A DNA stretch of 64,000 nt from assembly GCA_041399205.1 (NCBI GenBank), contig JAWKTK010000009.1, positions 243,481-307,480 of the forward strand, in the 5' to 3' direction. The notes under the pieces are model-generated. The model was not told the DNA's origin, did no database searches, and saw nothing but the letters and a program-made list of their open reading frames with translations. Every line of letters starts with the position of its first letter. The first letter of the stretch is position 1. This document shows, one piece after another, positions 1 through 8,925 of the stretch. The position numbers were made by a program, and so were the translations under genes. The stretch is from JAGQOZ01 sp041399205. GTDB lineage: Bacteria; Planctomycetota; Planctomycetia; Pirellulales; Pirellulaceae.

Positions 1-1202
1 GCACCCTTGCTGATTTTTTAGACGAACGCTTCTTTCATCACGGCGAATATGATTTTCAGGTCCAATCTATGGACGGTAAAGTTTTGTTTGCCAGCAATCG
101 ATTGGTAAATCATCCGCTGACGGCAAATCCCAAATTGAGTTACAAGAAAGCTGTTCTGGACACTCGACTTCTACCTGGGTACGGGTACCGCCGAGTAGGC
201 GTGGTGCGTTATCAAGGTCCAACGGGCGAATTCATTTTGCAATCAGGAACGTCATTGCAAAACGAGTTCGCGCAGCTTCAGTCTCTAACCACAATTTTGG
301 TCTCGGTAGGGCTACTGACCGTTGCCATTGCCTTAGTTGGTGGCTACCTATTAGCAGGTAAGGCGTTGTCGCCTGTAGGTGACATGGCGAATTCGGCAAG
401 ACGAATTACTGCATCCAATATCAGTGACCGATTGGAAGTGCCCAACCCCAATGACGAATTGGGACACTTGGCCATGACGCTCAATTCCATGATCGACCGT
501 TTGCAAGACGTGATCGAAGAAACTCGTCGGTTTACAGCCGATGCAGCGCATGAACTTCGTACTCCCTTGGCGGTGATGCAGACCGAGGCCGAAGTAGCAC
601 TGCGAAATGAACGGAGCCTGGAAGAATATCGCGAAGTGGTGCGAGTAAATTTGAACGCCACCAAACGTCTGGCTCGCATGGCTGACCAACTCCTGCAATT
701 AAGTCGTCTGGATGTGGCTCGCGGCAAATCGGCCTACGATGAAATTCGGCTGGATGCACTGGTGTCGGATGTCGTCGAAACACTTCGACCGTTGGCCGAT
801 CAAAAGCACGTTTCGCTGCGAGTTGAATCGATTCGTCCTTGTCTTATCTTGGGAGACGATATCCAGCTAAGTCGCGTCTTCTATAACGTGATTGAAAACG
901 CCATTAAATACACACCCGACGGCGGCAGCGTGTTTGTCGATGCCAGTTGCAATGAACATCGAGTATCGGTACGAGTAACAGACAGTGGACAGGGAATACC
1001 GGCGGGCAGCATTCCTAAAATCTTTGATCGGTTTCATCGCGCAGATCAGTCGCGTTCCCGAAGCACCGACGCAACCGGGGGCTCCGGTTTGGGGTTGGCC
1101 ATTGCCAAGTCCATTGTGGACGCGCATCACGGCAAGATCTCGGTCAGCAGCAAACAAGGGAACGGGACATCGGTAGAAATTGAATTTCCCGTCGCGGCGT
1201 AA
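1..1202 (+). CDS. Sensor histidine kinase (5' end outside the window)
   Basis: Membrane-bound two-component sensor kinase that autophosphorylates on histidine and would pass the phosphate to a response regulator, probably encoded just upstream out of view. The frame is open from base 3, so the gene starts before the window; the ATG at 69 is internal. Numbering from that ATG: periplasmic remnant to about 70, one membrane helix at about 74-98, HAMP linker to about 150, phosphoacceptor box with His161 (AAHELRTPLA), then the ATPase domain with the N-box (NAIKYTPDGG), G1 (DSGQGIP), an F-box and G2 (GSGLGLAIAKS). All catalytic motifs are intact. The signal sensed is unknown. Confidence 0.93.
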   Translation, partial: TLADFLDERFFHHGEYDFQVQSMDGKVLFASNRLVNHPLTANPKLSYKKAVLDTRLLPGYGYRRVGVVRYQGPTGEFILQSGTSLQNEFAQLQSLTTILVSVGLLTVAIALVGGYLLAGKALSPVGDMANSARRITASNISDRLEVPNPNDELGHLAMTLNSMIDRLQDVIEETRRFTADAAHELRTPLAVMQTEAEVALRNERSLEEYREVVRVNLNATKRLARMADQLLQLSRLDVARGKSAYDEIRLDALVSDVVETLRPLADQKHVSLRVESIRPCLILGDDIQLSRVFYNVIENAIKYTPDGGSVFVDASCNEHRVSVRVTDSGQGIPAGSIPKIFDRFHRADQSRSRSTDATGGSGLGLAIAKSIVDAHHGKISVSSKQGNGTSVEIEFPVAA

Positions 1203-1298
1203 GGTCTTTGCGAACACCGCGTATCACGATTGTCCAACTTGACGTTTTGCGCCAGCATCAATTACCGAACAGGTGGCCAGTTGCGGTGTCGCCAAGCA

Positions 1299-1721
1299 TC
1301 AACTGTAGATGTAACTTTTCAAGAAGTGGTTTTCCTGGCAAACCGAATCGTGTTGTGCTTTGACTACGTCGCCAATCGAAATCATGCCCACCAACTGTCC
1401 GTCTTCCATGATCGGCAAATGACGAATTCGACGGGACGTCAACAATCCCATGACGGCCGAGACATCGTCATCCGGATTTCCCGTGATTAAACGCGAAGTC
1501 ATTTTATCGCGAACTGCGGTCGACTGAACGATCTTGTCTGAACAGTTCGCCCGCAAGATGTCTCGTTCCGTAATGATTCCGACCACTCGGTCACGGTCCT
1601 TCACAACCAGTGAACCGCAATTGTGTTCGACCAAACGATCAACAACCTCGGCCAACGTTTGCCGATGTTCTATCGTGTAAACGTGCCGCCCCTTGGATTG
1701 CAAAATGTCACGAACCTTCAT
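1299..1721 (-). CDS. CBS-domain pair protein
   Basis: Small 140-residue cytoplasmic protein made almost entirely of two CBS domains, about residues 8-65 and 75-130 (VGIITERDIL in the first, VGMISIGDVVK in the second). Such stand-alone pairs bind adenine nucleotides and regulate partner proteins; the partner is not evident here. The ATG at 1721 is well supported by AAGGAG about seven bases upstream. It lies convergent to the sensor kinase and is followed on its 5' side by about 250 bases without a gene. Confidence 0.88.
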   Translation of the reverse strand: MKVRDILQSKGRHVYTIEHRQTLAEVVDRLVEHNCGSLVVKDRDRVVGIITERDILRANCSDKIVQSTAVRDKMTSRLITGNPDDDVSAVMGLLTSRRIRHLPIMEDGQLVGMISIGDVVKAQHDSVCQENHFLKSYIYS

Positions 1722-1971
1722 GTCAGAACTCCTTGAACAAATCGACTACCGATAGACAACGTGGTGACGCGAACGGTCGGTCACCTGTTTCGCAAGGACT
1801 CGTCCTAAGTCACGTGCGGCCATTCTTCGTTCTGTTCGTGAACTTCTAACCTAGCGGGCGGCTACCGTCGGAGCAAACTTGTTTTGGAAAAAAGACAGAC
1901 AAAAAGCTTGTGAAATGATTCACGAGCGGACTTGGTGACTCGCATGCAATTTGGCGCGACCATGCGTTCGC

Positions 1972-2619
1972 TCAATGGTCCGCTGGCCATCTTTGAATGG
2001 CCGCCAAGTCTTCAGGCGTATCGACGTCAGGCCGAATAGCGGACGGACCACATTCAACTTGCACTATGTCGTTCGCGCGCCAAAGATCACGAATTCCCTG
2101 ATCGGATGACAATTCGCCTAGCCTGCTTGCCCAAGACCAAGGCAACAAAACCGGATGGCCGGTTGTGCCGTGATGCGAGGCGACCAGAACCTGTTCTTGA
2201 TTTTGATTTTGGTTTCGCCGGTAGTGAGCCAGCAAAGTTGCTACGGCCGCTGGTTCCAGCAATGGCAAATCCGCTGGAGCCAGTAGCCAAACGTCGGTAT
2301 CGACGGGTGCATATGCATCGCGAATAAAATCGATACCTCGCTGCACCGTCTGCTTCATATCCGGCGTGTCGTCTGGCAAACGCACCACGTCGACATTTTG
2401 GTGCTGCAAGAACGAATGCAATCGAGTATCAGCGTGGCGAATGACAACCACCGTTCGCGAAACGTTGCCGTCAAAGGCCTCGAACGTACGCTGCAGAATG
2501 GGTTTGCCGCCAACACGCAGTAGTAACTTGGGCTGTCCCATTCGCACCGATTTTCCGGCAGCAGGAATCACAGCAAACGAACGGAATGGCCGAACGTCTT
2601 GGTGGTGCTCAAAATTCAC
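1972..2619 (-). CDS. Molybdenum cofactor nucleotidyltransferase-like protein (MocA/MobA-like)
   Basis: NTP-transferase-fold protein of about 215 residues, expected to add CMP or GMP to molybdopterin for a molybdoenzyme of the xanthine dehydrogenase/CO dehydrogenase type. The nucleotide-binding start is visible (VIPAAGKSVRMGQPKLLL), then the acidic metal site (LLAPADLPLL) and a PVLLPW segment. It starts with GTG at 2619, overlapping the stop of the XdhC frame by four bases (GTGA), so the two are translationally coupled. Co-occurrence with XdhC supports the assignment. A sugar-nucleotide transferase is a less likely alternative. Confidence 0.82.
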   Translation of the reverse strand: MNFEHHQDVRPFRSFAVIPAAGKSVRMGQPKLLLRVGGKPILQRTFEAFDGNVSRTVVVIRHADTRLHSFLQHQNVDVVRLPDDTPDMKQTVQRGIDFIRDAYAPVDTDVWLLAPADLPLLEPAAVATLLAHYRRNQNQNQEQVLVASHHGTTGHPVLLPWSWASRLGELSSDQGIRDLWRANDIVQVECGPSAIRPDVDTPEDLAAIQRWPADH

Positions 2620-3170
2620 ACGGTCACCTTGTCAGGTCGTCCCGGCACAATTCCACTTCGATTGCGGTGTGACACTAATTCGGCACAAATACTGACGGCT
2701 ATTTCAGGCACGGTAAGCGAACCGATGTCGATACCAACCGGAGCGTGCACTTGTTCCAATAGCGATTGACTGACACCTTTTTCCAGCAGATCATCAAAGA
2801 TCAAGCGAATCTTCCGACGGCTACCAATCATACCAACATACGCTGCGTGACGATCAATCAAATGAAACAACGCTTCTTCGTCATGCTGGTGACCACGAGT
2901 GACAATTAAGCAATAGGTATGCGCATCAATTGGGATCTGTGACAGAGTCGATTCCAATTCGCCAGCCAGGCAACGTTCGGCGGTCGGAAATCGATCGGCA
3001 CTGACAAATTCAGCTCGATCATCCGTGACCCAAACTTCGAACTCCAATTCGCTGGCCAACTTTGCCACGGCTTGTCCCACATGACCGCCGCCCACAATCA
3101 CCAGGCGGCAAACGGGTAATGTCGGCAAGAAAGCGATGTCACCGTGTGCATAAGGACGAGGCCTTTTCAG
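2616..3170 (-). CDS. XdhC family protein, C-terminal Rossmann half (separated by a frameshift)
   Basis: C-terminal part of an XdhC/CoxI-type maturation factor, which binds molybdenum cofactor and inserts it into xanthine dehydrogenase-like enzymes. The Rossmann motif VIVGGGHVGQAVAKLA and the downstream signatures VTRGHQHDEEAL, YVGMIGSRRK and HAPVGIDIGS are typical of the XdhC C-terminal domain. It reads in the -1 frame relative to the N-terminal half, which ends at a TGA at 3167-3169. Joining the frames at that point gives one protein of about 356 residues, a normal length for the family. The stop overlaps the MocA-like start. Confidence 0.8.
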   Translation of the reverse strand: MKRPRPYAHGDIAFLPTLPVCRLVIVGGGHVGQAVAKLASELEFEVWVTDDRAEFVSADRFPTAERCLAGELESTLSQIPIDAHTYCLIVTRGHQHDEEALFHLIDRHAAYVGMIGSRRKIRLIFDDLLEKGVSQSLLEQVHAPVGIDIGSLTVPEIAVSICAELVSHRNRSGIVPGRPDKVTV

Positions 3171-3685
3171 AAAGGGATTGCAGGTGCGAACCGAGTTGTG
3201 GCCAATGACTTCGGATCCAAATTTAGTGTTGCCGCTAACTGATTCTGGGCATCGAATAGCGCGAATGCCGGCGGAACGGAACCTTCGCCAGTGGAAAAGT
3301 GAATGGCTTCCGTATGTCCGTGTTTGCGGTTCGACACGTCGCACAACTGCCGAAAATATTCCGCTGCGGCGCCATCGTTTGCCGGCTGCACGACGACTCG
3401 CATCCGCCCACCGCAAATCAAACCGTCTCCCCAACCGTAGTCGCTGTCCAGCTGAAACGAACAGCACAGTGCTTGATTCATCGCCAGTGCAGAAATGGCT
3501 CGGCGTTTGACTTCCGCTTCCACACAACCTCCGCCCAACGTGCCGAATTGCGAACCATCCGCATAAACCAACATGGCGGCGCCGGCTTTTTGCGGTGTCG
3601 AACCTCGTGTTTCCACCAACCGACAGTAGGCCACCGGCGTGTTCGACGCAATGGATTCAACTAGTTTGCGTAACAATTCCAACAT
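3167..3685 (-). CDS. XdhC family protein, N-terminal half (ends at a frameshift)
   Basis: N-terminal XdhC/CoxI domain, 172 residues. It shows the family hallmarks VETRGSTPQKAGAAMLV, GTLGGGCVEAEV, and a DYGWGDGLICGGRM block corresponding to the conserved CGG motif. The frame stops at TGA (3167-3169) directly after Pro-Phe encoded by C-CCT-TTC, and the rest of the protein continues in the -1 frame. Either one C is missing, or ribosomes slip back one base here. The protein belongs to the leftward cluster MaoC-like, MoaD-like, XdhC, MocA-like. The structural molybdoenzyme itself is not in the window. Confidence 0.82.
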   Translation of the reverse strand: MLELLRKLVESIASNTPVAYCRLVETRGSTPQKAGAAMLVYADGSQFGTLGGGCVEAEVKRRAISALAMNQALCCSFQLDSDYGWGDGLICGGRMRVVVQPANDGAAAEYFRQLCDVSNRKHGHTEAIHFSTGEGSVPPAFALFDAQNQLAATLNLDPKSLATTRFAPAIPF

Positions 3686-3773
3686 AGACTGACTTCGCTG
3701 AAAGCTTCAACACGGAAACAAAGTTAAGACGCTTGGCGGCGGCACAGCAGCACTGGTCATTGCGATTGAGAAC

Positions 3774-4037
3774 CTATCCGCCGCCAATGGCAGGTAGGAT
3801 ATGAATTTCCGCATCGGAAGTGACCGCTTGCCGCAATCCCAGTGTAGCAATCTGACCGTCCACGGTCACGGCAGTCCCTGGTTTCAAGCGATTTTGGTCG
3901 CAAAGCCGTTGGCGAGTTCCGGGATATTGTTCGTTCAAAGCGTCCAAAACCTGGCCTACCGTTTGGCCCGGTAAGTCAAGAAACGAGGCACCGCCTGCCA
4001 AGGATTTCAGTTGCGTAGGCAGAAACAGACGAGCCAT
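3774..4037 (-). CDS. MoaD/ThiS-like sulfur carrier protein
   Basis: Ubiquitin-like beta-grasp protein of about 87 residues ending in Ile-Gly-Gly-Gly; the terminal Gly-Gly is what MoaD/ThiS proteins use to carry thiocarboxylate sulfur. The central segment VGQVLDALNEQYPGTR and the late DAEIHILPAIGGG match the MoaD-like pattern. I place the start at the ATG at 4037 because homologues begin close to this point; an in-frame TTG at 4064 would add nine residues. Its place between MaoC-like and XdhC genes suggests a part in molybdopterin synthesis or in sulfuration of a molybdoenzyme. Confidence 0.78.
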   Translation of the reverse strand: MARLFLPTQLKSLAGGASFLDLPGQTVGQVLDALNEQYPGTRQRLCDQNRLKPGTAVTVDGQIATLGLRQAVTSDAEIHILPAIGGG

Positions 4038-4072
4038 CGCGGTTCGGCTTTGAGAAAGGACCAAGGTGCAGA

Positions 4073-4555
4073 TTAAGACGCCACGGTTTCAATGACCAGG
4101 CGCAGATGTTCCGGTTTCCGAGTGGCAACTAAGGTCTCAAACAGACCGCACTGAACCACTTCACCACGCTGATTGATCAGTTCTCGTTTCCAGATCACGC
4201 GGCCTCGCTTCCGGCCTTGTTGATCCATTTGTACGACTTCGGTCATCACGTGAACCGTATCACCGAAATAGACAGGCTTGCAGAACTTCCAATTGTTGAC
4301 ACCCAAAAACGCAACGGTGTCTACCAGGGGACTTTCACTTCCCAGGCCGGCAACAAAAGAGAGTCCCAACAGGCCATGTGCAATGGGCTGTCGAAAGGGC
4401 GTTTTCCGAGCAAACTGTTCGTCCATATGCAACGGATTGTAGTCGCCGGTCAAATGGGCGAATTCAGACACGTCGTCGCTGGTGATAATTCGACTGGGAC
4501 TGGTCCATCGGTCTCCCACGCGCAGATCTTCAAAATTCATTCGCTTTGAATTCAT
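4073..4555 (-). CDS. MaoC-like (R)-hydratase domain protein
   Basis: Hot-dog-fold MaoC-type protein. The hydratase motif is clear: FAHLTGDYNPLHMDEQFA followed by PIAHGLLGLSF, containing the catalytic Asp and His of (R)-specific enoyl-CoA hydratases. About 160 residues if started at the ATG at 4555 (MNSKRMNFEDL) or 155 from the ATG at 4540. The frame stays open upstream to 4702, but that extension has no family similarity, so I reject it. It is the first gene of the leftward group, about 35 bases before the MoaD-like gene. The link to molybdoenzyme maturation is positional only; the acyl-CoA substrate is unknown. Confidence 0.82.
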   Translation of the reverse strand: MNSKRMNFEDLRVGDRWTSPSRIITSDDVSEFAHLTGDYNPLHMDEQFARKTPFRQPIAHGLLGLSFVAGLGSESPLVDTVAFLGVNNWKFCKPVYFGDTVHVMTEVVQMDQQGRKRGRVIWKRELINQRGEVVQCGLFETLVATRKPEHLRLVIETVAS

Positions 4556-4933
4556 CGCTGGGTCTCGCTTGGTCGTGATGACAGTTTTGCCTGCTAGCTT
4601 GCGATTCAGCATCCCATAACCCTTGTGATCGTACAATGCCTTAAAACGAGCATTTTCCGCGAGTTTTGCGTGAAAGATAACTATTCGCGCTAAGCTACGC
4701 AATCTGAATTGACTTTACGGCATTGTCGGCGACGGTAGCCTTCGATAAAGCGAAAAAAACGGGCTCGACCAGTCGAGCAAAGTAAAGCGTTCGCAACGCT
4801 TTTGAATATCGACGCGAGTCAGGTCGAATGACATTCCGGCTGACAATTCTTTACAATGGTGCGTTTTCAAAATGAACGCAATTCCAGGACTGTTCAGCAG
4901 CCAGAACGGTCGCAATCAGGACATGGCAACGAC

Positions 4934-5425
4934 ATGACAGCAAACGAGCCCGTAGTTGGGATCATCATGGGCAGCAAGAGCGATTGGGAAACCATGCGCT
5001 TGGCGGCCGATGTATTGACCGAATTTGACGTTCCGCATGAATGCCGAGTGGTTTCGGCGCATCGCACTCCCGATTGGATGTATGAATATGCCAAAGCCGC
5101 CGAACAGCGCGGCCTGCAAGTGTTGATTGCCGGTGCGGGCGGGGCGGCTCATTTGCCCGGCATGGTGGCCTCCTTAACCACGTTGCCGGTATTAGGTGTG
5201 CCGGTACAAAGCAGAACGCTTTCGGGTTTGGATTCATTGCTTTCGATAGCGCAGATGCCTGGCGGCGTACCGGTTGGAACATTGGCCATTGGTACGGCCG
5301 GAGCGAAGAATGCTGGGCTGCTCGCGGTGCGGTGCTTGGGAGCGATTCGTCCGGAGCTACGCGAAAAAATGCGGCAGTACCAACGGCGACAAGCGGAGTC
5401 TGTCTTGGAGGATTCCGAACTGTGA
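4934..5425 (+). CDS. purE: N5-carboxyaminoimidazole ribonucleotide mutase PurE
   Basis: Class I PurE, converting N5-CAIR to CAIR in purine biosynthesis. The N-terminus VVGIIMGSKSDWETM, the SAHRTPDWMYEYA segment with the catalytic His, and AGAGGAAHLPGM are diagnostic. Length is about 163 residues, normal for the family. The chosen ATG at 4934 starts eight residues before the first beta strand; the upstream in-frame ATG at 4856 adds 26 residues without family similarity. It is directly coupled to purK through a four-base stop/start overlap. Confidence 0.95.
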   Translation: MTANEPVVGIIMGSKSDWETMRLAADVLTEFDVPHECRVVSAHRTPDWMYEYAKAAEQRGLQVLIAGAGGAAHLPGMVASLTTLPVLGVPVQSRTLSGLDSLLSIAQMPGGVPVGTLAIGTAGAKNAGLLAVRCLGAIRPELREKMRQYQRRQAESVLEDSEL

Positions 5426-6597
5426 GTGTCGTGTTACCGGGCGAAACCATCGGAATCATCGGCGGTGGTCAATTGGGCCGCATGTTGGCGTTGGCGGCCA
5501 AACAAATGGGTTATCGAATCAAAGTCGTCACAGACGAAGCAGATTCGCCGGGAACGCAAGTCGCTGACGGCGCATTGGTTTGCGATCTAAAAGATCCGTC
5601 CGTCTTGCCAGAATTCCTATCGGACGTTTCCGTTGTCACTTACGAAACAGAGAATCTTTCCTACGAATTTGTCGCAGCCGCCAATCAGTTTGCCCCGGTA
5701 CGCCCCGGACTAGATCTGTTGAAAATGGCTCAACATCGTTTGCGAGAAAAATCCGGGCTACAAGAAATGGGATTGCCGGTCGGAAATTTCGCTGCCATTC
5801 GTCACGCGCATGATCTGGAGTCGGCGGCAGAACGGTTTGGCTATCAAGCGGTTTTGAAGACGGTCACGGGCGGCTATGACGGCAAAGGCCAATGGTTGCT
5901 GACAGATGCAAACGATTTGCCCAAGATCATTTTGGAAACAGAATCTCTATTCACCGCAGATGATGCGTCAACGGAAGAAGCAAAACTGATCCTCGAGGAA
6001 TTTGTCACGTTCACGGCCGAATTTTCCGTCATTGCCGCTCGATCCACCAACGGGCATATTGAAACCTACGGCCCGATTTTGAACGCACACCGGAATCACA
6101 TTCTGGACCTTTCAGTTTGTCCGGCCGGCTTTGACCATCGGCTCAGCGAAGAAGCGATTCAGATTGCTCGTTCATTGGCGTCGCAAATGAATGTGGTTGG
6201 TCTGTTTTGTATCGAATTCTTTCTGACCGACGACAATCGAATCTTGATCAATGAAATTGCACCGCGTCCGCATAATTCGGGACATCTAACCATCGAAGGA
6301 CACGTCACCAGTCAATTCGCCCAGCAAATGCGATCGATCTGTGGCCTGCCGCTCGGTTCGCCCCAAATGCTGCGTCCGTTTGCTGCGATGAGCAATCTGT
6401 TGGGCGACGTTTGGTCCGGCGGCCAACCCAACTGGGTCCAAGCCCTTGCCACTCGCAACGTCTACGTGCATCTGTACGGAAAAGCAGAAGCAAGACTTGG
6501 CCGAAAAATGGGACACCTGACTGTCATCGGCGACACTTCGGAGGAAGTGACTCAATCGGCGTTGTCATGTCGTGAAATGCTGATGGTTCGTTCGTAG
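5422..6597 (+). CDS. purK: N5-carboxyaminoimidazole ribonucleotide synthase PurK
   Basis: ATP-grasp enzyme that makes N5-CAIR from AIR, bicarbonate and ATP, the substrate of the PurE encoded just upstream. Visible features: IGIIGGGQLGRMLALAAKQMG at the N-terminus, VLKTVTGGYDGKGQW in the ATP-grasp region, and NEIAPRPHNSGHLTIEG near the active site. The GTG at 5422 (GTGA overlap with the purE stop) gives 391 residues and places the glycine-rich loop in the usual position. An in-frame ATG at 5332 would lie within purE and is unlikely. Confidence 0.95.
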   Translation: MSVVLPGETIGIIGGGQLGRMLALAAKQMGYRIKVVTDEADSPGTQVADGALVCDLKDPSVLPEFLSDVSVVTYETENLSYEFVAAANQFAPVRPGLDLLKMAQHRLREKSGLQEMGLPVGNFAAIRHAHDLESAAERFGYQAVLKTVTGGYDGKGQWLLTDANDLPKIILETESLFTADDASTEEAKLILEEFVTFTAEFSVIAARSTNGHIETYGPILNAHRNHILDLSVCPAGFDHRLSEEAIQIARSLASQMNVVGLFCIEFFLTDDNRILINEIAPRPHNSGHLTIEGHVTSQFAQQMRSICGLPLGSPQMLRPFAAMSNLLGDVWSGGQPNWVQALATRNVYVHLYGKAEARLGRKMGHLTVIGDTSEEVTQSALSCREMLMVRS

Positions 6598-6649
6598 TTC
6601 ATTCATCATTGCGTCGTGGATTGAATATTGAAGTTCACCGCAAAACGAA

Positions 6650-7270
6650 CTATTCGTCGTAGGAATCAATAATGGGCTGTCGGCGAAAGCAATCGATCGC
6701 ATGATCGTTTACCATTCCGGCCGCTTGCATATGCGCGTAGCAAATGGTCGAACCGACAAACTTGAAGCCTCGCTTCTTTAGGTCTTTGCTCATGGCATCG
6801 GATTCGGGCGAAGTTGCCGGATAGTCGGCCAGCGAACGGTGCCGATTCACAATGGGTTGTCCATCGACAAACGACCAGAGATATTCGCAAAACGATCCTA
6901 CTTCGTCTTGCACCTTCAAGAAGCACTGAGCGTTGGTGACTGCGGCTTGGATCTTCAGGCGATTGCGAATCAGGCCGGGATTCTGCAGCAGCTTTTCGAT
7001 CTTAGAAGTCGTGAACCGAGCAACCTTGGTGGGATCGAATTGAGCAAACGCCTCGCGATACGCTTCTCGTTTCTTTAGCACCGTGTACCAACTCAGTCCT
7101 GCCTGCGCCGATTCCAACGTCAGGAATTCAAACATCTTGATTTCGTCGTAGATCGGCACACCCCATTCTTCATCGTGATAGGCCACGTAATCGGGTTTGC
7201 TTTGGTCTAACCACGGACAGCGAATTCGATCAATCGGATTCCGGGCATCTTGCTTGGGAGTTCGGTTCAT
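6650..7270 (-). CDS. tag: DNA-3-methyladenine glycosylase I
   Basis: Base-excision repair enzyme removing 3-methyladenine from alkylated DNA. The sequence is 206 residues and shows the Tag pattern: RCPWL with the first zinc Cys (Cys18), YHDEEWGVP with His32, the helix-hairpin region EKLLQNPGLIRNRLKI, and the late HAIDCF segment giving the second zinc His and Cys. All four zinc ligands are present. It converges on purK with about 50 bases between the stops; no strong terminator was seen there. Confidence 0.95.
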   Translation of the reverse strand: MNRTPKQDARNPIDRIRCPWLDQSKPDYVAYHDEEWGVPIYDEIKMFEFLTLESAQAGLSWYTVLKKREAYREAFAQFDPTKVARFTTSKIEKLLQNPGLIRNRLKIQAAVTNAQCFLKVQDEVGSFCEYLWSFVDGQPIVNRHRSLADYPATSPESDAMSKDLKKRGFKFVGSTICYAHMQAAGMVNDHAIDCFRRQPIIDSYDE

Positions 7271-7456
7271 AGCCGTTCTTCCGAATTTTGTACGTCTGCT
7301 AGCTGCTGCCGTCTGTGCGAAAAAAGTTGAGATTCTGGCGAGCCGCTACTGTGACGGTTGGCGTTGAAGGATTGTTCGAAACAAGAAAACAGGTTCGAAG
7401 CAACTCGTTTTCTCAGGTTTTACTCAACAATTCAATCGTGTCACGGAGTTCTAGCC

Positions 7457-8737
7457 ATGTCATTTTTCAAGAATCGTTCGCCACGTTCCCAGCGTCCTCG
7501 ACTTTCTGGAATGGAAGGACTGGAAGACCGCAAGATGATGGCCGGTGATGGTATGGCCGCCATGGATCACCCCTTGCCTTTGGCTCCTCCCGTTTCAATC
7601 GATCCTCCGGTGGTAATCGGTCCCATTGTGGATTTTCCGGACCTCGGTGGCATTCTAAACCCCGTTCCGTCAGACAAGTTCGTTGGCACCTGGGAGAACA
7701 TCAATTCGCTGACCGGCGGCATCACCAAGATTCAAATCACCAAGACCAACGGTGAATACGAAATCGCCGCATGGGGTGCTTGCGTTCCCAACGACTGCGT
7801 ATGGGGCAAAGTAGACCTGGAAACACTGGGAACTTCCGTCACCGACAAGACGCACGAATTTGCCATTGGAAATTGGGACGCCGGCTTCAAGGATGCTACC
7901 ATCACCCTGGAAGTGGATGGCAACGATCTGATTGCCAATCTTTACAACGTGTTCAAAGATGAATCGGGACGTGAAGCTTACCATCAGCGAATGCGACTGA
8001 CCGATTCCGGTCAGTTGATTGAAGTCGCAGACCAAGGCAACAACCACTTGGAAAACGTCCTACTGGGAGATTGGGTTGCGGCGAACCCGGACACTCGAGG
8101 CATTGCCGAATTAGATATTTCGCAGCAAGGAGACGAAATTTCGGTGCAAGGCTTTGGAGCATGTACGCCCACTGCTTGCGACTGGGGCGATGCGTCGATG
8201 AGCTTGGTTGGTTCGACAATTTCGGATGCGACGGCCGAATACACGACCACCAACTGGGACTTTGGCTTCAAGACCACCTTCATGACCACTCGACTGGATG
8301 GCGGTGACTTGGTGGTGGAAACCTACAACGTGTTCCAGGACGGTTCAGGCCGAGAAAACTATCGTTCCGAAGAACGACTATGGAAATTTGGTGATTCCAA
8401 TCACGACGGCATGTTCACCACTGCCGATATTGTCCACGCATTTGTCGCCGGTGAATACGAAGACAACGTCACTGGCAATTCCACCTGGGAAGAAGGTGAC
8501 TGGAACCGAGACGGCGACTTTGACACCGCCGATTTGGTGGCTGCCTTTCAGCACGGCGGATTCGATATTGGCCCAATCGCGCCAACGAGTCCTCGTTTTG
8601 AATTTGACCCGAACGACTTCGTCTTGATACCTCGAGACGAAATTGGCCCACTGCCTCCCGGCCCGATTCAGCCGTTTGCTGTGGACGATATCATGGCCGA
8701 AGACCTCCTGATTGGCGGCATTCGACCAAGAGGATAA
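7457..8737 (+). CDS. LEPR-XLL surface protein with two Cys-motif repeats and dockerin-like end
   Basis: Predicted exported protein of 426 residues with no recognised enzyme domain. Residues 18-30 hold the planctomycete N-terminal motif (MEGLEDRKMMAGD). Two tandem repeats of about 115-120 residues follow (about 75-190 and 195-305). Each carries a two-cysteine motif (WGACVPNDCVWG; FGACTPTACDWG) and ends with a matching YNVF.D.SGRE.Y segment. A dockerin-like pair of EF-hand loops sits at about 312-365 (DSNHDGMFTTADIV; DWNRDGDFDTADLV). Its C-terminal module is closely similar to that of the giant gene ending at 38207. The ATG at 7457 has ACGGAG nine bases upstream. Confidence 0.85.
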   Translation: MSFFKNRSPRSQRPRLSGMEGLEDRKMMAGDGMAAMDHPLPLAPPVSIDPPVVIGPIVDFPDLGGILNPVPSDKFVGTWENINSLTGGITKIQITKTNGEYEIAAWGACVPNDCVWGKVDLETLGTSVTDKTHEFAIGNWDAGFKDATITLEVDGNDLIANLYNVFKDESGREAYHQRMRLTDSGQLIEVADQGNNHLENVLLGDWVAANPDTRGIAELDISQQGDEISVQGFGACTPTACDWGDASMSLVGSTISDATAEYTTTNWDFGFKTTFMTTRLDGGDLVVETYNVFQDGSGRENYRSEERLWKFGDSNHDGMFTTADIVHAFVAGEYEDNVTGNSTWEEGDWNRDGDFDTADLVAAFQHGGFDIGPIAPTSPRFEFDPNDFVLIPRDEIGPLPPGPIQPFAVDDIMAEDLLIGGIRPRG

Positions 8738-8785
8738 CCCGCCGATTGCTACTTGAAGCTTGGTCATCTTAAATCGCACTGCCTT

Positions 8786-8837
8786 AGGCTCTTGTCGTCA
8801 TCCCAGCGTAATGCATCGACGGCAAGGGCCTTCTTTT
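8786..8837 (+). terminator. Rho-independent terminator
   Basis: A 14-base-pair stem pairs 8786-8799 (AGGCTCTTGTCGTC) with 8818-8831 (GACGGCAAGGGCCT), allowing two G-U pairs, with an 18-base loop. It is followed by the T-rich run TCTTTT. It sits about 50 bases after the stop of the dockerin-like gene and about 90 bases before the next gene, as expected for an intrinsic terminator. Confidence 0.7.
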
Positions 8838-8925
8838 GTGGGCTGAAGATAGCCTTTTTGAATAAATATTTGCTAATTTCCAACCACTGCGGTAGGATAC
8901 CGGCTGTTAACAAGGGGCAATTTTA

